Assembly: GCA_015039315.1 (NCBI GenBank)
Contig: WIDE01000002.1
Coordinates: 62,001-126,000 of the forward strand
Source: Clavulina sp. PMI_390
Lineage: Eukaryota > Basidiomycota > Agaricomycetes > Cantharellales > Hydnaceae
Length of the DNA stretch: 64,000 nucleotides
Direction of reading: 5' to 3'
Made by a program: the position numbers and the translations under genes. Position 1 is the stretch's first letter. Each line of letters starts with the position of its first letter. Shown piece after piece: positions 20,090-32,884 of the stretch. Under the pieces are notes generated by a model that saw nothing but the letters and a program-made list of their open reading frames with translations, made no database searches and was not told where the DNA came from.

Positions 20090-23000
20090 TTACTGTTCTG
20101 CCAACTCTTCGACGGAGGGGCACTCGCACTAATGATGGAAAGAAGAAAAAAATCATCAGTGCTGCAGTGGGGCAAAGGAATTGAACGGGTTGCTTACCAC
20201 AAGGTTGAGATCTCCATATGCTGTATCGAACACCCATCAGTAAGTTAAGACGAAAAGACGAGTCAGCTTGACTGCAACAACTCACCATCATCGATGCGGG
20301 ACACGGTGGGCCAGAACTTTCGGTCTCGGAGGTAAGGAAGAGGATACACCGCAGTCTCTCGGCCATATGGGCTGTGGGAGCAAGAAAATTCAGCATGAAC
20401 TTGTGATGGCTTTTACGGTGAGAGTGCTCACCGAGTCCACTCGGAGGCGGCAATAACACTGATTGGGTGAGGGGCATTCTTCAACACATTGTTGTCTTTC
20501 GGTTGCGCGCCAGAAACGATGTCGTCGACTTCCTTCCTGATTTGGATCATGGCGTCACAGAACCTACAAAATCACAGTCAGACGGCTGGTCTATCGTGGT
20601 TCAAAAGCAACTCACTTGTCAAGTTCTTCCAGCGACTCGGATTCCGTGGGCTCAATAAGCATAGCAGTGTTGATAGGCCAGGAGCAGGTGGGAGGATGGA
20701 AACCATAATCCTGCAACACAAACTATCAGAGACCAAGCCGACTACACGCTATGCCGTACTCACCTGTAGCCGTTTCGCAAAGTCCGGCACCTTCAGGCCA
20801 GCACTCTTCTCAAATTCAGCCAGGTCAATTAGGAGTTCGTGAGCGACGCGGCCCTTCGCGTTGGTATACCGAATGGTGTAGTGATTCTTCAGGCGCTCGG
20901 CAATGTAGTTGGCGTTCAAGAGAGCAAGCTTGGTGGAGTGGGCAAGGCCATCGCCACCAAGCATCTTGATGTATGCCCAGGAGATAGTGAGAATAGAGGC
21001 GGATCCCCAAGGGGCGCCAGCGACCGCATCGATTGCTTGAGAACCACCAGTTGGAACGAGTGGGTGAGAAGGCAGGAAAGGGGAGAGATGCTCGGCCACG
21101 CAAATGGGTCTAAAACGAAACTATAAGGATGTCCTCTTGGAAACTTCGGTACAGGGAATCAAACATACCCGACTCCAGGACCGCCACCACCATGAGGGCT
21201 GGTTGACGAGACCAAAATCAGCGAACGAGGCCCATGACCATCAGAAAGTGGGGACTAACATTGCGAATGTCTTGTGAAGGTTGAGGTGGCAAACATCTCC
21301 ACCGCAGATCGCTGGATTCGTGAGGCCGATCTGGGCATTCAAGTTCGCACCTGAAAATGTGATTTTCAGTATGACACCTAACCGTACTATATAGAGCATG
21401 ACGACACACCATCGAGATAGACCTGTCCGCCGTTTGCGTGGATAATGTCGCAGGCCTTGAAAGTAGACGTGTGTAAGAATAGCCGCATCGAGAAGTGTAT
21501 CGTAGAAACCTACCTCCTTCACTCCATCTTCGAATACACCAAACGTCGAAGGATATGTAATCTGTCGAATGCTCTCAGAAATATACTTTACAGGGCAAAC
21601 AAAACGACAATGCGCTCACCATGAAGGACGAGAGGTTGTCTTTGTGTTTCTCGGCCTTCTCCTTGAGGTCCACTAGATCAAGGCTACCATCTGGCAAGGA
21701 TTTGACGGACACGACCTTCAACCCGGCCATAACGGCTGACTGAAAGTAAAAACGAATCAGGAACAATAAGGTCATAGGTAGCATTCGCCTCAAGACTCAC
21801 GGCAGGGTTTGTTCCGTGTGCACTGATAGGGATGAGACAGATATTACGGTGGGCCTCTCCACGAGACTCGTGGTAGGCGCGAATGACTGAGAGACCAGTG
21901 TATTCACCCGCTGCACCGCTGTTTGGCTGCAAGGAGCAGCTGTGGAACCCGGTAATGGTGCAGAGATCCTTCTCCAGCTCCTAAGGTTTCAACGTCAATC
22001 GTCAGGTATTATACTTGGATGGACTAGGCGGTATGGCTCACCTGAATAATTGTTTGATAGCCCTGCGCTTGCTCAAGGGGTGCAAAAGGATGCATGTTGC
22101 CGAAACCGGGATATGTTAGCGGAATCATGCTCGCTGTCGAGTTCAACTTCATTGTGCAGCTTCCCAGCGGAATCATTCCATGAACGAGACTAAGATCCTT
22201 GCCCTGCAGCTGATGGACGTAGCGGAGCATCTCGGTTTCTGAGTGATGCGTATTGAATACTGGGTGCTCGAGATAGGTGGACTCGCGCTTGAAGGTTGGG
22301 TCGAATGAGAACTTGACAGCAGCTTCCGATGACACAGCGTATGTGGAGAGGATGAACGGAAGAGTGACCTCTTGCTTGGCCAGAGCAGCTGCGAAGACGT
22401 TGATGATATTCACAAGGTCGTCCGGTGAAACACTTTCATCAAGTGTGACGCCAACGTGTTGGTCGTCAATACGGCGCAAGTTGATGCGATGCGTAAAGGC
22501 AGCTTGATGAAGCGAGGGAATGTCTTCCCCTTTGATGGTGAGTGTATCAAAGTAGGAGCCATCGTTGATGACAGAGTATCCTAACTTCTTCACTTCTTCC
22601 GCCAGGACTTGAGTGAAGAAATGAACCTTTGTCGCGATCGACTTGATGCCAGATGGCCCATGGTACACAGCATACATAGCTGCCATGTTCGCCAATAGTG
22701 CTTGAGCAGTGCAGATATTGGATGTGGCCTTCTCTCGACGGATATGTTGCTCACGAGCTAGCAGAGTCGAGTGAGTACGACAGTGTGGAGGCTGAATTTG
22801 ACAAGTAGAAGGACATACTTTGCAGAGCGAGACGATACGCTGGTGCCCCAGTGGTATCCTTGCTGAGGCCGATGAGACGACCAGGCATCTTTCTCTTCAG
22901 TTTGTCAGTCACTGAGAAGAAAGCTGCATGGGGTCCACCATAGCCGGCGGGAACGCCAAACCTTGCAGAATTGCCAAATGCAATGTCAGCACCCCACTCT

Positions 23001-24007
23001 CCAGGAGGTTTGAGTAGAGCCAATGAGAGAAGGTCTGTAGCGACAGTGACGAGGGCGCCGTGCTTGTGGGCCGTCTCAGCGAGCTGAGAATAGTCTCGGA
23101 TGGTGCCGTTCACGTCAGGGTACTGGACAAGGATGCCACAGAGGTCCTTGGGTTTGCTAGCACCTTCGTCAAAAGCCGTACCCGCATCGCCAATAATCAA
23201 CTCGATTCCGAAGCCTTTGGCGCGAGTAGTCAAAACGGCGATAGTTTGGGGTGAGACCGCCGCGTCCACGAAGAACGATTTCTTCCTTTGTGATGACGCT
23301 GCGAAGGCCATAACCATTGCTTCGGCGGCAGCAGTGCTTTCATCGAGAAGCGACGCATTGGAAATATCGAGACCAGTGAATGAAGTGACCATAGTTTGGT
23401 AATTCACCAACGACTCCAACCGGCCCTGGGCGATCTCCGGCTGGTAGGGAGTGTATTGAGTATACCATGCTGAGGGATATTCGAGTGAGCGAATGAATTG
23501 AATCGATGAGACATGTGATTTGTGTTACCTGGATTCTCCATAATCTGCCGGTGACGCACAAATATGTCACTTGAGAGGAGCCGGAAAATCAGGCAACTGC
23601 GAAGCACTCACGTTGCGAAGGATAACTGGAGGAACAACGGCAGTATGATAGCCCATGCCGATGTAACTCTTGAAGATCTCATTTTTGGACGCCAATTCAC
23701 TTGCGCGCTGAAGTAGCTCAGATTCGCTCAGTGCAGGAATTGACGTATCGCTGACGGTCGACGAGGCAACACGGATGTGAGCAGGGACTGCAGCGTCTTC
23801 AAATTCTGCCATCGAGCCATAGCCCAGAGAGCTCAGCATGTGCTTCTCCTCTTTGCGGTCAGGACCGACATGCCGCCTCGTGAACGTGTCGAGCGAGTCA
23901 AAAATCGAGGGTCCTCCCCCAGAAGCAGCAGTGGCGAAACGACGAAGCCTGAGATGGCGTTGGCTCGCACAAAGACGCAAGGCAACAGATGCTCGGGAGG
24001 CCAGCAT
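20090..24007 (-). CDS. GCV2: Glycine dehydrogenase (decarboxylating), P-protein of the glycine cleavage system
   Basis: Start ATG at 24007 with a mitochondrial leader ([20 protein letters not shown]). The first exon includes [18 protein letters not shown] and [20 protein letters not shown]. Later exons carry [20 protein letters not shown], the [20 protein letters not shown] block, [12 protein letters not shown] and [20 protein letters not shown]. Further on are [20 protein letters not shown] and ISAHGTNPA, then [14 protein letters not shown] with the PLP-binding Lys. The C-terminal part includes [20 protein letters not shown] and the end [12 protein letters not shown] at 20090. At roughly 1000 aa the length is normal and the residues needed for PLP binding look intact. 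It works with the H, T and L proteins in mitochondria to break glycine to CO2, NH3 and a one-carbon unit. The gene converges with the PPR gene (about 220 bp between stops). Confidence 0.95.
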
Positions 24008-25412
24008 CGTGAGCGTCAGGTGGAGGAGATGGTGGGTGAAAAAAGGTGCGAGATAAGGGGGGACGACCAGCGTCGAACTTTTTGAACTTGGCTCAGTGGA
24101 ATCCTATCAGGGACGTGGGTGTCTGATAGACGATCATCGATCCGAAACTCCAACCTCCTGGGTATAAAGTGCTATGCTGCATTCGATAATACGAGTTCAG
24201 AGCCGTAAGCTAGTCAGAATAGGCCAGCTTCAGCTTTCTTGAATCGGGAAAACGACTCTGGAGTACAACTTTTTTTTCTTCTCTTTGGACGTCCGTGGGA
24301 ACGATGTCACGGCCCAATTCAGACGATTTGCCCTGACTCCAGCTATCGAACCATGCCTGCTGCCGACTTGCACGATGAAAATTTCTGACTTTTACTGACA
24401 ATAATCTACTAAAACCAAGACTCTCATCACTCGAGGGCCGGAGAGTAAATTCAAACGGCAAGCAGATCCGATATGCAGGGCGGTCTGCCCAAATGACTCT
24501 TCTGGCTTGTTCGCTCTCTTTAGAGCATCTGAGTCATCCAAGCATCTTTCTTTGGCTACTTTCTTGCGCCCCAGCGGACATATTTGAGCGGTGATACGGC
24601 GGAGTATAAATCAGGCCCGAACATCTGGGTTCGTGGGTGGTCAAAGCGTTAGCACGTTTGGTGACGTCTACGGCCTGGTATTGGAATCGTATCAAGTCCT
24701 CTGAGAATAATAATTATCAATAAACTTGATACTTCCTTGTCGTCTTCCTCAACACCAATCTGGGCCTTGAAGGCCTCAGGCGGCCATACTTGTTCGTCAA
24801 GGCCTTGCAACCCACATCGTCATAGTTAAAGCACACATATCGTCAGAAAGGATCGATCGCAAGCACTAGGACATCTAGAAAGTAATCCATCTGGCCCACT
24901 AAAGGCTACAGCCGTCATGACATCCGAAAGCGCTGATTTCACTCAACAGGATACACACATCGTCTTCAACGGTGGGGGGAGCCCAGGTAATCTGCTGGTA
25001 GCAAGAGCGGACGGTAAAGAGAGGACAAAGGACGTCTCTGTTTGTTTGTTACAGGGTTGATCCACTCAGGAGGCCAAAGTGCTCTTTGATAGTGGCTGTC
25101 CTTTGGCAGGTGAGGAGGTCCTGAAGGCGGGGACTGCCTAACTCGCAGTTTGTAGCTCATAAATCCTTATATCCGAGCTTTTATCATTCCCTCTGCTAAT
25201 CCCCGTTCCCGATTTCGCCAGTTCTTCCTTTCCTGGCTCACTTCACTGCTTCATCACCGACCTCGACGCCTCCCAGCCAAGCAAACAGTCCAGAGGCAAA
25301 GAGCGATGCCTAGATATCCATAAAACCCGCCTAGGTCGCGTATCTGTCCCCCCAACTCCCCCCAGCACCATTTGGCCGCCACCACCCTTGCCCCTTCACC
25401 TCGATCGACATC
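24008..25412. other. Divergent promoter region, about 1.4 kb
   Basis: Separates the glycine dehydrogenase start from the C2H2 gene start. There are TATA-like sequences near 24160 (TATAAAG) and 24606 (TATAAAT). A TGACGTCT (CRE-like) lies near 24661. The last 200 nt are pyrimidine-rich. I see no coding region. Confidence 0.45.
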
Positions 25413-26765
25413 ATGCCTGTTTTGTCCCGCCTTCGCCCACCTCGTCCTAGCGCAGAGCATCCCTATGCGCCAGCCGTCAAGGCTTCCAACAAAACGTGAG
25501 CGCCACAATTGTTCCAGCGGGTGACACTAGTTTGCTTACGATCCTTGCCAGCTACAAATGCCCCGTTTGCGGAAAGAGCCGCTCCAGCAAGCACACGCTG
25601 GATGATCACAAGCGAACTGTACAGTGAGTTGGTTAGCTTCTCCCTGCTTCCTTATATCACACCGACAATCGCCCTAGCACGAAGGAGTTTGTACGAGTCT
25701 GCCAAGTCCCAGGCTGCGACCAGAAAGCCTATAGTTCGGCCCTCCTAGCCAACCACCACCGGTCCAAGCATCCTGAGTGGATGTATCGATGCAGATTGTG
25801 TTTGGGTAAATATAAACCGTAAGTTTTACCCCTTCAATATACCACATTACCTTCTGCTGGGGTAGTGGTTGACTTGACTTTTTAGTGTTCGTTCGCTTTC
25901 GAGCATTGTAAAGCACTGTGGACACCACCACCCCGATGTCCCATCCAAGGATATCATCATTCATCCGGTGACCCCTCTACCAGACCCCATCCCAGCAAGC
26001 AATTCCAGCGAGGGAAAGACGCGCCAAACCGAAGACGACGATACAGGCGACGCGCATGATGCTTTCGATCCAGAGCACCCTTCCTATCATCCCTCCACGA
26101 GCGCCCTACCCCCTACCATCCAGACCAACGCGACCGACACCCAGCCTTTGGCCTCAGAGATCTCAGGGGTTGTGATCCCAGGGGCTAGCATGTTCCTGGA
26201 ATGGTTCCCCCACATCGCCCCGAGTGTCTCTGTGGCATCGTCTGAGGCACTGCACCTTGATGTATCATTCGCGTCCACATCCACCCCCTCCCTATATTCC
26301 GCTTCGACCTCGCAATCATCATCAAAATATAGCTCTAACGCTCTTCCCCCTAGCATGAGTACTTTCGATGCTTCTTACTTGGGCTCCATGGCTCAGACAC
26401 TCTTCCCCGGCCCTACCAACACCTATCCTTCATTCTCAGCTACCAATCAGGCGAGCTGGTACCCAAACATCGCTACTGCCCCTACATCTTCCCGAGATGT
26501 CTCCCTCCTTGTCCCGTCCGTGGAGTCCGAGGCTGTCCTCAACGGCCAGCCTGGTCGCATCCAGTCGTTTCCCTCGAAGGATATCTGCATTGACCCTCAG
26601 CTACTGGCACTGAGCTTCCCTGACCCTGCTGCCCCCCTACTTCCTGCCGTACTTTCCCACAATGCTGCTTCCTTGACTGGAGCCTACCCATTCGCCGGCG
26701 AACAAGCAACGTGCGATCCTTTCACAGGATATAAGCTTGGAGGTAGTTCATCTATTCAATCCTAG
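25413..26765 (+). CDS. C2H2 zinc-finger protein, putative transcription factor
   Basis: Start ATG at 25413 (MPVLSRLRPPRPSAEH), four exons, about 370 aa. Finger 1 is YKCPVCGKSRSSKHTLDDHK with H after RTV. Finger 2 is CQVPGCDQKAYSSALLANHH with H in RSKHPEW. A third half-finger is YRCRLCLGKYKP, continued by SSIVKHCGHHHPD. The joins NKT|YKCP, V|HTKEF and KYKP|VRSL keep frame. The remaining 265 residues are Ser/Thr/Pro-rich and disordered, as in many fungal activators (LPPTIQTN, ASTSTPSLYSAS, TYPSFSATNQ). Clear DNA-binding fingers support a nuclear regulator; targets are unknown. The gene stands alone between large intergenic regions. Confidence 0.8.
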
Positions 26766-27124
26766 AATGACGCAGTCGTATACTTCATCTTGCACTCTGT
26801 CATCCTCGTCATTTCTCTTCTCATTCTCGGTTTGTCCCTTCATCTCTCCACATCTTTGTATTTGCGTAATCATGGAGTTGGGTAAAGCTAGCTCCTATTT
26901 AAGTTATCTTATCGACAGGCGCATACTCTGGTGGTAATTTAGATAGTTTTGTATCTCCTTAGTGACCGCTCATGTATATTTATTCAGCTCTGCTATTACG
27001 CTGAACTTACAATTCACCCGATGTTCTCGACGTGACTGGGAAGGAAAGGGTTTTCCCCAGACTGTTTACGTTTGTTTTGGCGCTCGTCGTTTACTGCCTG
27101 CGTGGGTTGCGCACGCTCTTTAAC
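26766..27124. other. Intergenic
   Basis: 3' UTR of the C2H2 gene and promoter of VAC8. I see no other feature. Confidence 0.4.
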
Positions 27125-29461
27125 ATGGGCAACTGCTGCCAATCTTGCTGTCAGTGTCCGTGAAGTATCTTCAGAAATCCAAAAACTCTAACTTTTTGGC
27201 TGTTTACGCCATATTCAGTAGGTTCGAGGCGATCAAACCCGTATGAGCCTCTCCTGCTAGAGAACGAGCGCGAAGCGGTCGCTGACCTTCTCCAGTTCCT
27301 TGAGAGTGCGTAAATGCTCTAATAATCTGTTTCTTATACTGTGCTGACTCTCCTATGCGCCTTGTTTGACTTACTCTCTGTTGCCCCCTGATTGTAGACC
27401 GAACGACAACCAACTTCTTCGACGGCCAGCCACTCCAGGCGCTCACCATTCTTTCCTTCTCCGACAATGTCGACCTCCAACGAAGTGCAGCGCTGGCGTT
27501 TGCCGAGATTACTGAGAAGGAAGTCAGACAAGTTGGAAGGGATACACTCGATCCTATTCTGTTCCTCTTGAGCAGCCATGATACGGAAGTTCAGCGCGCT
27601 GCCAGCGCCGCCTTGGGTAACCTTGCTGTGAATGGTGCGTTGTTTCCTCTGAGCATGAGTTTGGACGGCTAGAAAGTAATTTTGTCGACTCGCCGCTTAG
27701 CCGATAACAAACTCCTCATTGTGCGCTTGGGTGGTCTCGAGCCTCTCATTCGTCAAATGCTCAGCCCGAACGTGGAGGTTCAGTGCAATGCCGTTGGATG
27801 CATTACCAACCTTGCCACGCATGATGAGAACAAGACCAAGATTGCCAAGTCTGGTGCTCTCGTCCCGCTGACTAGGATGGCGCGCTCGAATGATATGCGG
27901 GTGCAGAGGAACGCTACTGGCGCGTTGCTCAACATGACGCATTCTGGTATGTTTCCATAGACCCCCAACGGAGCGTTATCGTGCGATTACTCATTTCCTG
28001 TCTGTCGCACTTATATTATAGACGAGAACCGTCAGCAACTCGTTCAAGCGGGAGCAGTTCCCGTTCTTGTCAACCTCCTGAAGTCGCCGGACACAGATGT
28101 GCAATATTATTGCACCACCGCTCTCAGCAACATCGCTGTTGACGCTGCTAACAGGAAGAAATTGGCCTCATCAGAGACCAAGCTGGTTCAGAGCTTGGTG
28201 GCGCTTATGGAAAGCCCCAGCCTGAAGGTGCAGTGCCAAGCCGCCCTCGCCCTTCGCAACCTTGCCAGTGACGGTACGTTGGATCCTACTGTCAGATTCC
28301 GAGTGAATGACCTAATCCTCTTCCCGCTGTGAATTCAGAGAAGTATCAAGTTGATATCGTCAAAGCAGATGGTCTTGCGCCACTCCTCCGCCTGCTCAAC
28401 TCCACATACCTCCCTCTCATCCTCTCTGCTGCCGCCTGTGTTCGCAACGTCTCCATCCATCCTCTGAACGAGTCGCCTATCATTGAAGCCGGCTTCCTCA
28501 TTCCCCTCATCGAACTTCTCTCATTCGAGGAGAATGAGGAGGTGCAGTGTCACGCCATTTCGACCCTCCGAAATCTAGCTGCTAGCTCTGAGAAGAACAA
28601 GGGTCAAATTGTGTCAGCTGGTGCCGTGTTGAAGATCAAGGAGCTCGTTCTCAACGTCCCCGTGACGGTCCAAAGCGAGATGACCGCCTGCGTCGCGGTT
28701 CTGGCCTTGAGTGGTACGTGAGAGCGTTGCTTCTAGATTCGCCAGATCTCACACTCTGTTCTTAGATGAGCTGAAGCCACAACTCCTCGATATGGGTATC
28801 TGTGAAGTGCTCATTCCTCTTACAAACTCTCCCAGCGTCGAAGTCCAAGGCAACAGCGCCGCGGCTATTGGCAATTTGTCATCGAAAGGTTTGTGGTTCG
28901 ACCATTATACTAGCAAATTTGGCTAACCAGTGTCTCTTACTTGTAGAGGGTCGATCACCGAGCGACGACTATGGTCCTTTCAACGATGTTTGGGATCACC
29001 CTGACGGCGGTCTACACAAATACCTCCACCGCTTCCTCAGTAGCACCGATGCTACCTTCCAACACATCGCTGTCTGGACCATTGTCCAACTCCTTGAGTC
29101 TGGCGATCAAGAATTGCTCCACAACATCCGTTCCTCTTCTCTCCTTGCTCCCCACATTGCTCAGCTCGCCACTGCGTCGCGCGGCTCGTCGCACGAAGGC
29201 TCAACCCTTGGCTCGCGCTCAGCTGATCGCTCGAGAAGTAACTCGTTCTCGGATGATGGCGGCGGTGATGGTGATGGGGGTGCCGCCGAGATCGCTGCTC
29301 TCGCGCGCCGGATATTGGAGATTACGGAGGACGACATTCCTGATGGGGGTATCCCTGCTAGCCAAAGGAGCGAGCGGAGTGCTTTAGAAATGGCGTCCGG
29401 TGCTCGTGGTGACGATGCGTTGAGGAAGAGTGTGAGAGATGCTCTGAGGGCAAAAGAATGA
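27125..29461 (+). CDS. VAC8: VAC8, vacuolar armadillo-repeat protein
   Basis: Start ATG at 27125: [10 protein letters not shown]. Gly2 is a myristoylation site and the Cys cluster a palmitoylation site, as in yeast Vac8. After the first intron come [20 protein letters not shown] and FLE. A chain of ARM repeats follows, separated by introns near repeat borders. It includes [59 protein letters not shown] and [16 protein letters not shown]. Further on are [56 protein letters not shown] and [18 protein letters not shown]-terminal ARM region ends in a Ser/Gly/Asp-rich tail. It acts on the vacuole membrane in inheritance, fusion, the nucleus-vacuole junction and selective autophagy. The Gly/Asp/Ser tail after the last repeat (about 100 aa) is longer than in yeast. 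Confidence 0.96.
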
Positions 29462-30679
29462 TTTGTTGTGATTATGGTGCCTCCTTGTGCATGGCTCTTC
29501 TAGGCTCTTTTCTTATTCTATTTTTGAGTTGTTCTTCAGCCTCTTTTTGCTGTGCCATCCACAGTGCCTGGCGCAACATGCACCACACTCCTTTGCATTT
29601 GGACGTTCTTTATTGATCCTTCTCGCCTTTCGATCTACCTCTACTTTCGGAGAAGTTGTGACCGCGAGCTCGTTAGTTTGGAGTCGTGTACGTATCTCTG
29701 GGCGATTGCTCAATGAACGATTTGTGCCTCACTTCAGATGCTGAACCATCGTCGACCACTGACCCCCAAAGTTTGCCGAGAGCAGCGCGCCATGTGGAAC
29801 GGCTGACTGACCCATTTCTTGATCGAGGCGTTGACGGCCAGGTACATGCCTATAATCTCCGAAAATCCGAAATAGCTCATGAGAACGTCATATAAATAGA
29901 CTTGTCATCGTGCCTTGCCCTTCCGGATGCTGTGTCTGTCAGGTTTGTCACGATAAAAGTTGCTCGATATGGTGTTCACCATACAATCATATCAATGCTG
30001 CTGAGTTCAGCGAGGGTTCCCGGGGACAGTGGGACTCGGGGCTACCTTTGCGGAAGAATATGACGACTGAAGACCGATACGAATAGCGTTTCAAATAGGC
30101 TGACAATGAAAATTCGCGTACCTGCTTCTATTCGGACTTAATGGTTAGAGCATTATCACGTTTGTCATTCTCCTAACAAACGCAATATGAATCTGACAAG
30201 TCAACAGCAATACAATGATGCACTCGACGGATCGACGACGTCCGCACCGATGAGGGCAGTCTGGTGACTTTGGGGTTCGATCTTTCCGAAGACATGGGTG
30301 GAGTATTGAGCGGTATCGGAAAAGTCTTGTCCGATTATTTTTGCGATTTTTCTAGCGCGTGCTAGACGACAAAACACGAGCAGGTCACCCCACAACTCGC
30401 CATCCTTGCTCGGGGGCTTGCGATCGTTACGTCGCCGCTCAACTGAAGAGGGAAATCTAATTATACTGGCGTTTTCCACTCCTCCGGGAGGGGCAAGATG
30501 CAAGATGCATTGCCCAAAGAAGACCGCTTCAAAATGTCAATTGACCTCCATCTCGTGACAGACTTATGCAAAGAGTACTAGACGCGGAGCTATAAAAGCC
30601 CTTCCCTTTCGATCTCCGCCCTCTTCTCCCCTTCAGCAACCTCTCCCCGATCGAACGCACCCAACAACCAAGCGCAGTA
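29462..30679. other. Intergenic upstream of the DDR48-like gene
   Basis: A minus-strand open frame (30201-30503, 100 codons) has no recognised domain and I do not call it. AGGGG, a possible stress-response element, occurs near 30489 and a TATA box at 30591. Confidence 0.45.
30591..30598 (+). promoter_or_regulatory. TATA box of the DDR48-like gene
   Basis: TATAAAAG lies 89 nt before the ATG at 30680, followed by a pyrimidine-rich stretch. This is a strong core promoter, in keeping with an abundant or inducible transcript. Confidence 0.5.
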
Positions 30680-32884
30680 ATGGTATGCATCCGGTTCTGT
30701 TCTCAAAGCTGTCTCACCCCGGCTCACTGGATGCAACTCTTCCAGGATCAGTTTACCAACCTCGCCAAGCAGGGTAAGACCACACACGTTCGAGATCACT
30801 CACATCACCTCGCCCACCAGAACAATATCTTTCTTCCCCATCTGTCTGACATAGGTTTCGAGGCATACGAGAAGATGCAAAACCAGGGAGGTAACAGCGG
30901 CGGCAACCAGGGTGGTGTATGCTCTATTCCTTTCCACATTCGAGATGCTCGGATTATTCATCTATTCCACTAGCTCTCTAGCTTTGCTGAAGAGGGGTAT
31001 GGACGCATGCACCGCAGATTGATTAATTTCCTGCTAACTAACTTTCCCTTTCGCTCGGCGATTGTCGCAACTAGTCTCTCGGCCTTGACTGGTGGAGGGA
31101 ACAAGACTGGTGGACAGAACTCGTACGGAAGCAGTGAGTACTCGATCTCGATTTGTCCCGCGTGTCATCATGCGATCGTCGGCGGGAAAGGGCGGATCGG
31201 GCCCCATGCACCCTGTCCTCCACATTTTCGGGTGCTTATCTAGGAGTTTGGAGTGCGCAAAAGTTTCCCGACTGAGGACGTCGTCATTGGTTGCCGAATT
31301 CAATTCTTGCCCGACGCCGCCATGCTTCGATAATTAACCTCGGTCTCGATTCGTCCCCCGAACCCCCTATCTTCCATCTTGTTTATAGATAACGACAGCT
31401 CCAACCAATATGGTTCCAGCCAGGACGACTACGAGGGAAACAACTCCAGTGGTAGTACGTGCTCAGCATCCTCATTGCCTGTGAAGGATCTATGAACATT
31501 GACCACATGTTGATCTCTCTAGACAAGCCCCAATCGTACGGTTCATCCAACAACGACAGCTATGGCAGCGGAAACAACGACAGTATGTGCTATATCTCGG
31601 CCCTGCCCTGATTCCTTGAATTGTTGGCTCACTCGCTTTTCATGCAATTCCTGTATACTCTGATCCCCTCGTGCGCATTTGGTGTAGACTACGGCTCCAG
31701 CGACAGCTACAGTGGCGGTCAGAGTACGTCTCGTCACCTACCACCCTTGCGAGCTATTTCTAAAACGTTTGCTGACACACCTCCCGTCCTTGTTGGCTCC
31801 TACCATTCAGACAAGAAGTCGCACGGAAACAACAGCGGCAACACCGACTCCTACGGTAGCGGCCGCAACAGTAAGTCTGAATTTTGCAACACCAGTTAAC
31901 GGCTCCAAGTGCAAATAGCGACCCTGACTCAACCTTGCCTCTATTAGACAACAACGACGACTCGTATGGCAGCGGCAATAACAGTAAGTCCTCCAATCAT
32001 TAGTGTAGATATCATCATCGACTACGTCCATTTTGAAAGCTTATTCTCTATAACTTAGACAACGATTCCTACGGCAGCAACAACAATTCGTATGGCAGCA
32101 ACGATTCCTATGGTGGAAGTGACAACTCGTATGGTGGCAGCAACAACAACTCGTACGGTGGCCGTTCTAACCGTAAGCCTTCCTGATCATCGGCATTGAA
32201 CCCATGAGAATCCAACCCGTATCCTTGTCGTACTATTGCAACTCATTCTTGGCACCTCTTCATCATTCTAGCCCAGGATGATTCTTATGGAGGCGGCAAC
32301 GGTAAGTTTCCCTTCGTCTTAGTGCGTTGTTGCATCCAATTGAATGATTTTTTTTATCATTGCCCTATTATGCATCTTCCTATCATCCTAAACTCTGTAT
32401 TTTCAACTCCAGTTAACAAGACCAGCAATGACTCGTATGGTAGCAGCGGTAATAGTACGTCTTGCTGTCGGCTTATTCCGCCCACAGCATTGTCTGAATC
32501 TCCTCTCTTTGTGCCTGACATTCTTTGCCATATTTCAGACTACGGCTCGTCGAACGATAGCTACGGTAGCCGTAACACTGGTATATCCCCATGCTCCACT
32601 CACTTCGTGAACTATTATAAATCTATCAATTTATCTAGCCAATGAGAATAGCTACGGGAGTCGTCTCAGCAGCAATCAAGATGGTGAGTCCTCATTCCAC
32701 TGTTTTGCTATATCTTGCTACTATTTGGATCCGTGTTCACCTCATCCTATATCATTTGCTGGTACAATCCAGACTCGTATGGCAGCGGCAACAATAACTC
32801 TTACGGTGCGCTCTTTGTTTCTGACGTCATGCTGCATAGTGTACTAACATCCTCACAGGTAGCAGCAACAATGATGACTATTGA
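30680..32884 (+). CDS. DDR48-like Asn/Ser/Tyr/Gly repeat protein encoded by about 16 tiny exons
   Basis: Exon 1 is only the ATG (30680-30682). Exon 2 (30746-30773) encodes DQFTNLAKQ. Exon 3 starts at 30855 (FEAYEKMQNQGGNSGG). Exon 4 (31075-31133) gives LSALTGGGNKTGGQNSYGS. Then follow 31389-31454, 31523-31582, 31688-31723, 31811-31870, 31948-31983 and 32059-32172. The rest are 32272-32301, 32413-32454, 32539-32580, 32639-32683, 32773-32805 and 32859-32884 (TGA). Most exons encode one to a few units such as SNNDSYGS, NDSYGSG or NNSYGG. The product, about 245 aa, is hydrophilic and low-complexity. The repeat unit is that of yeast DDR48, a stress-induced protein reported to have ATPase/GTPase activity; orthology is inferred from the repeat and composition. 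All 12 introns from exon 4 onward are phase 1. The exon 3/4 junction does not keep frame with a GT donor. Confidence 0.72.
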
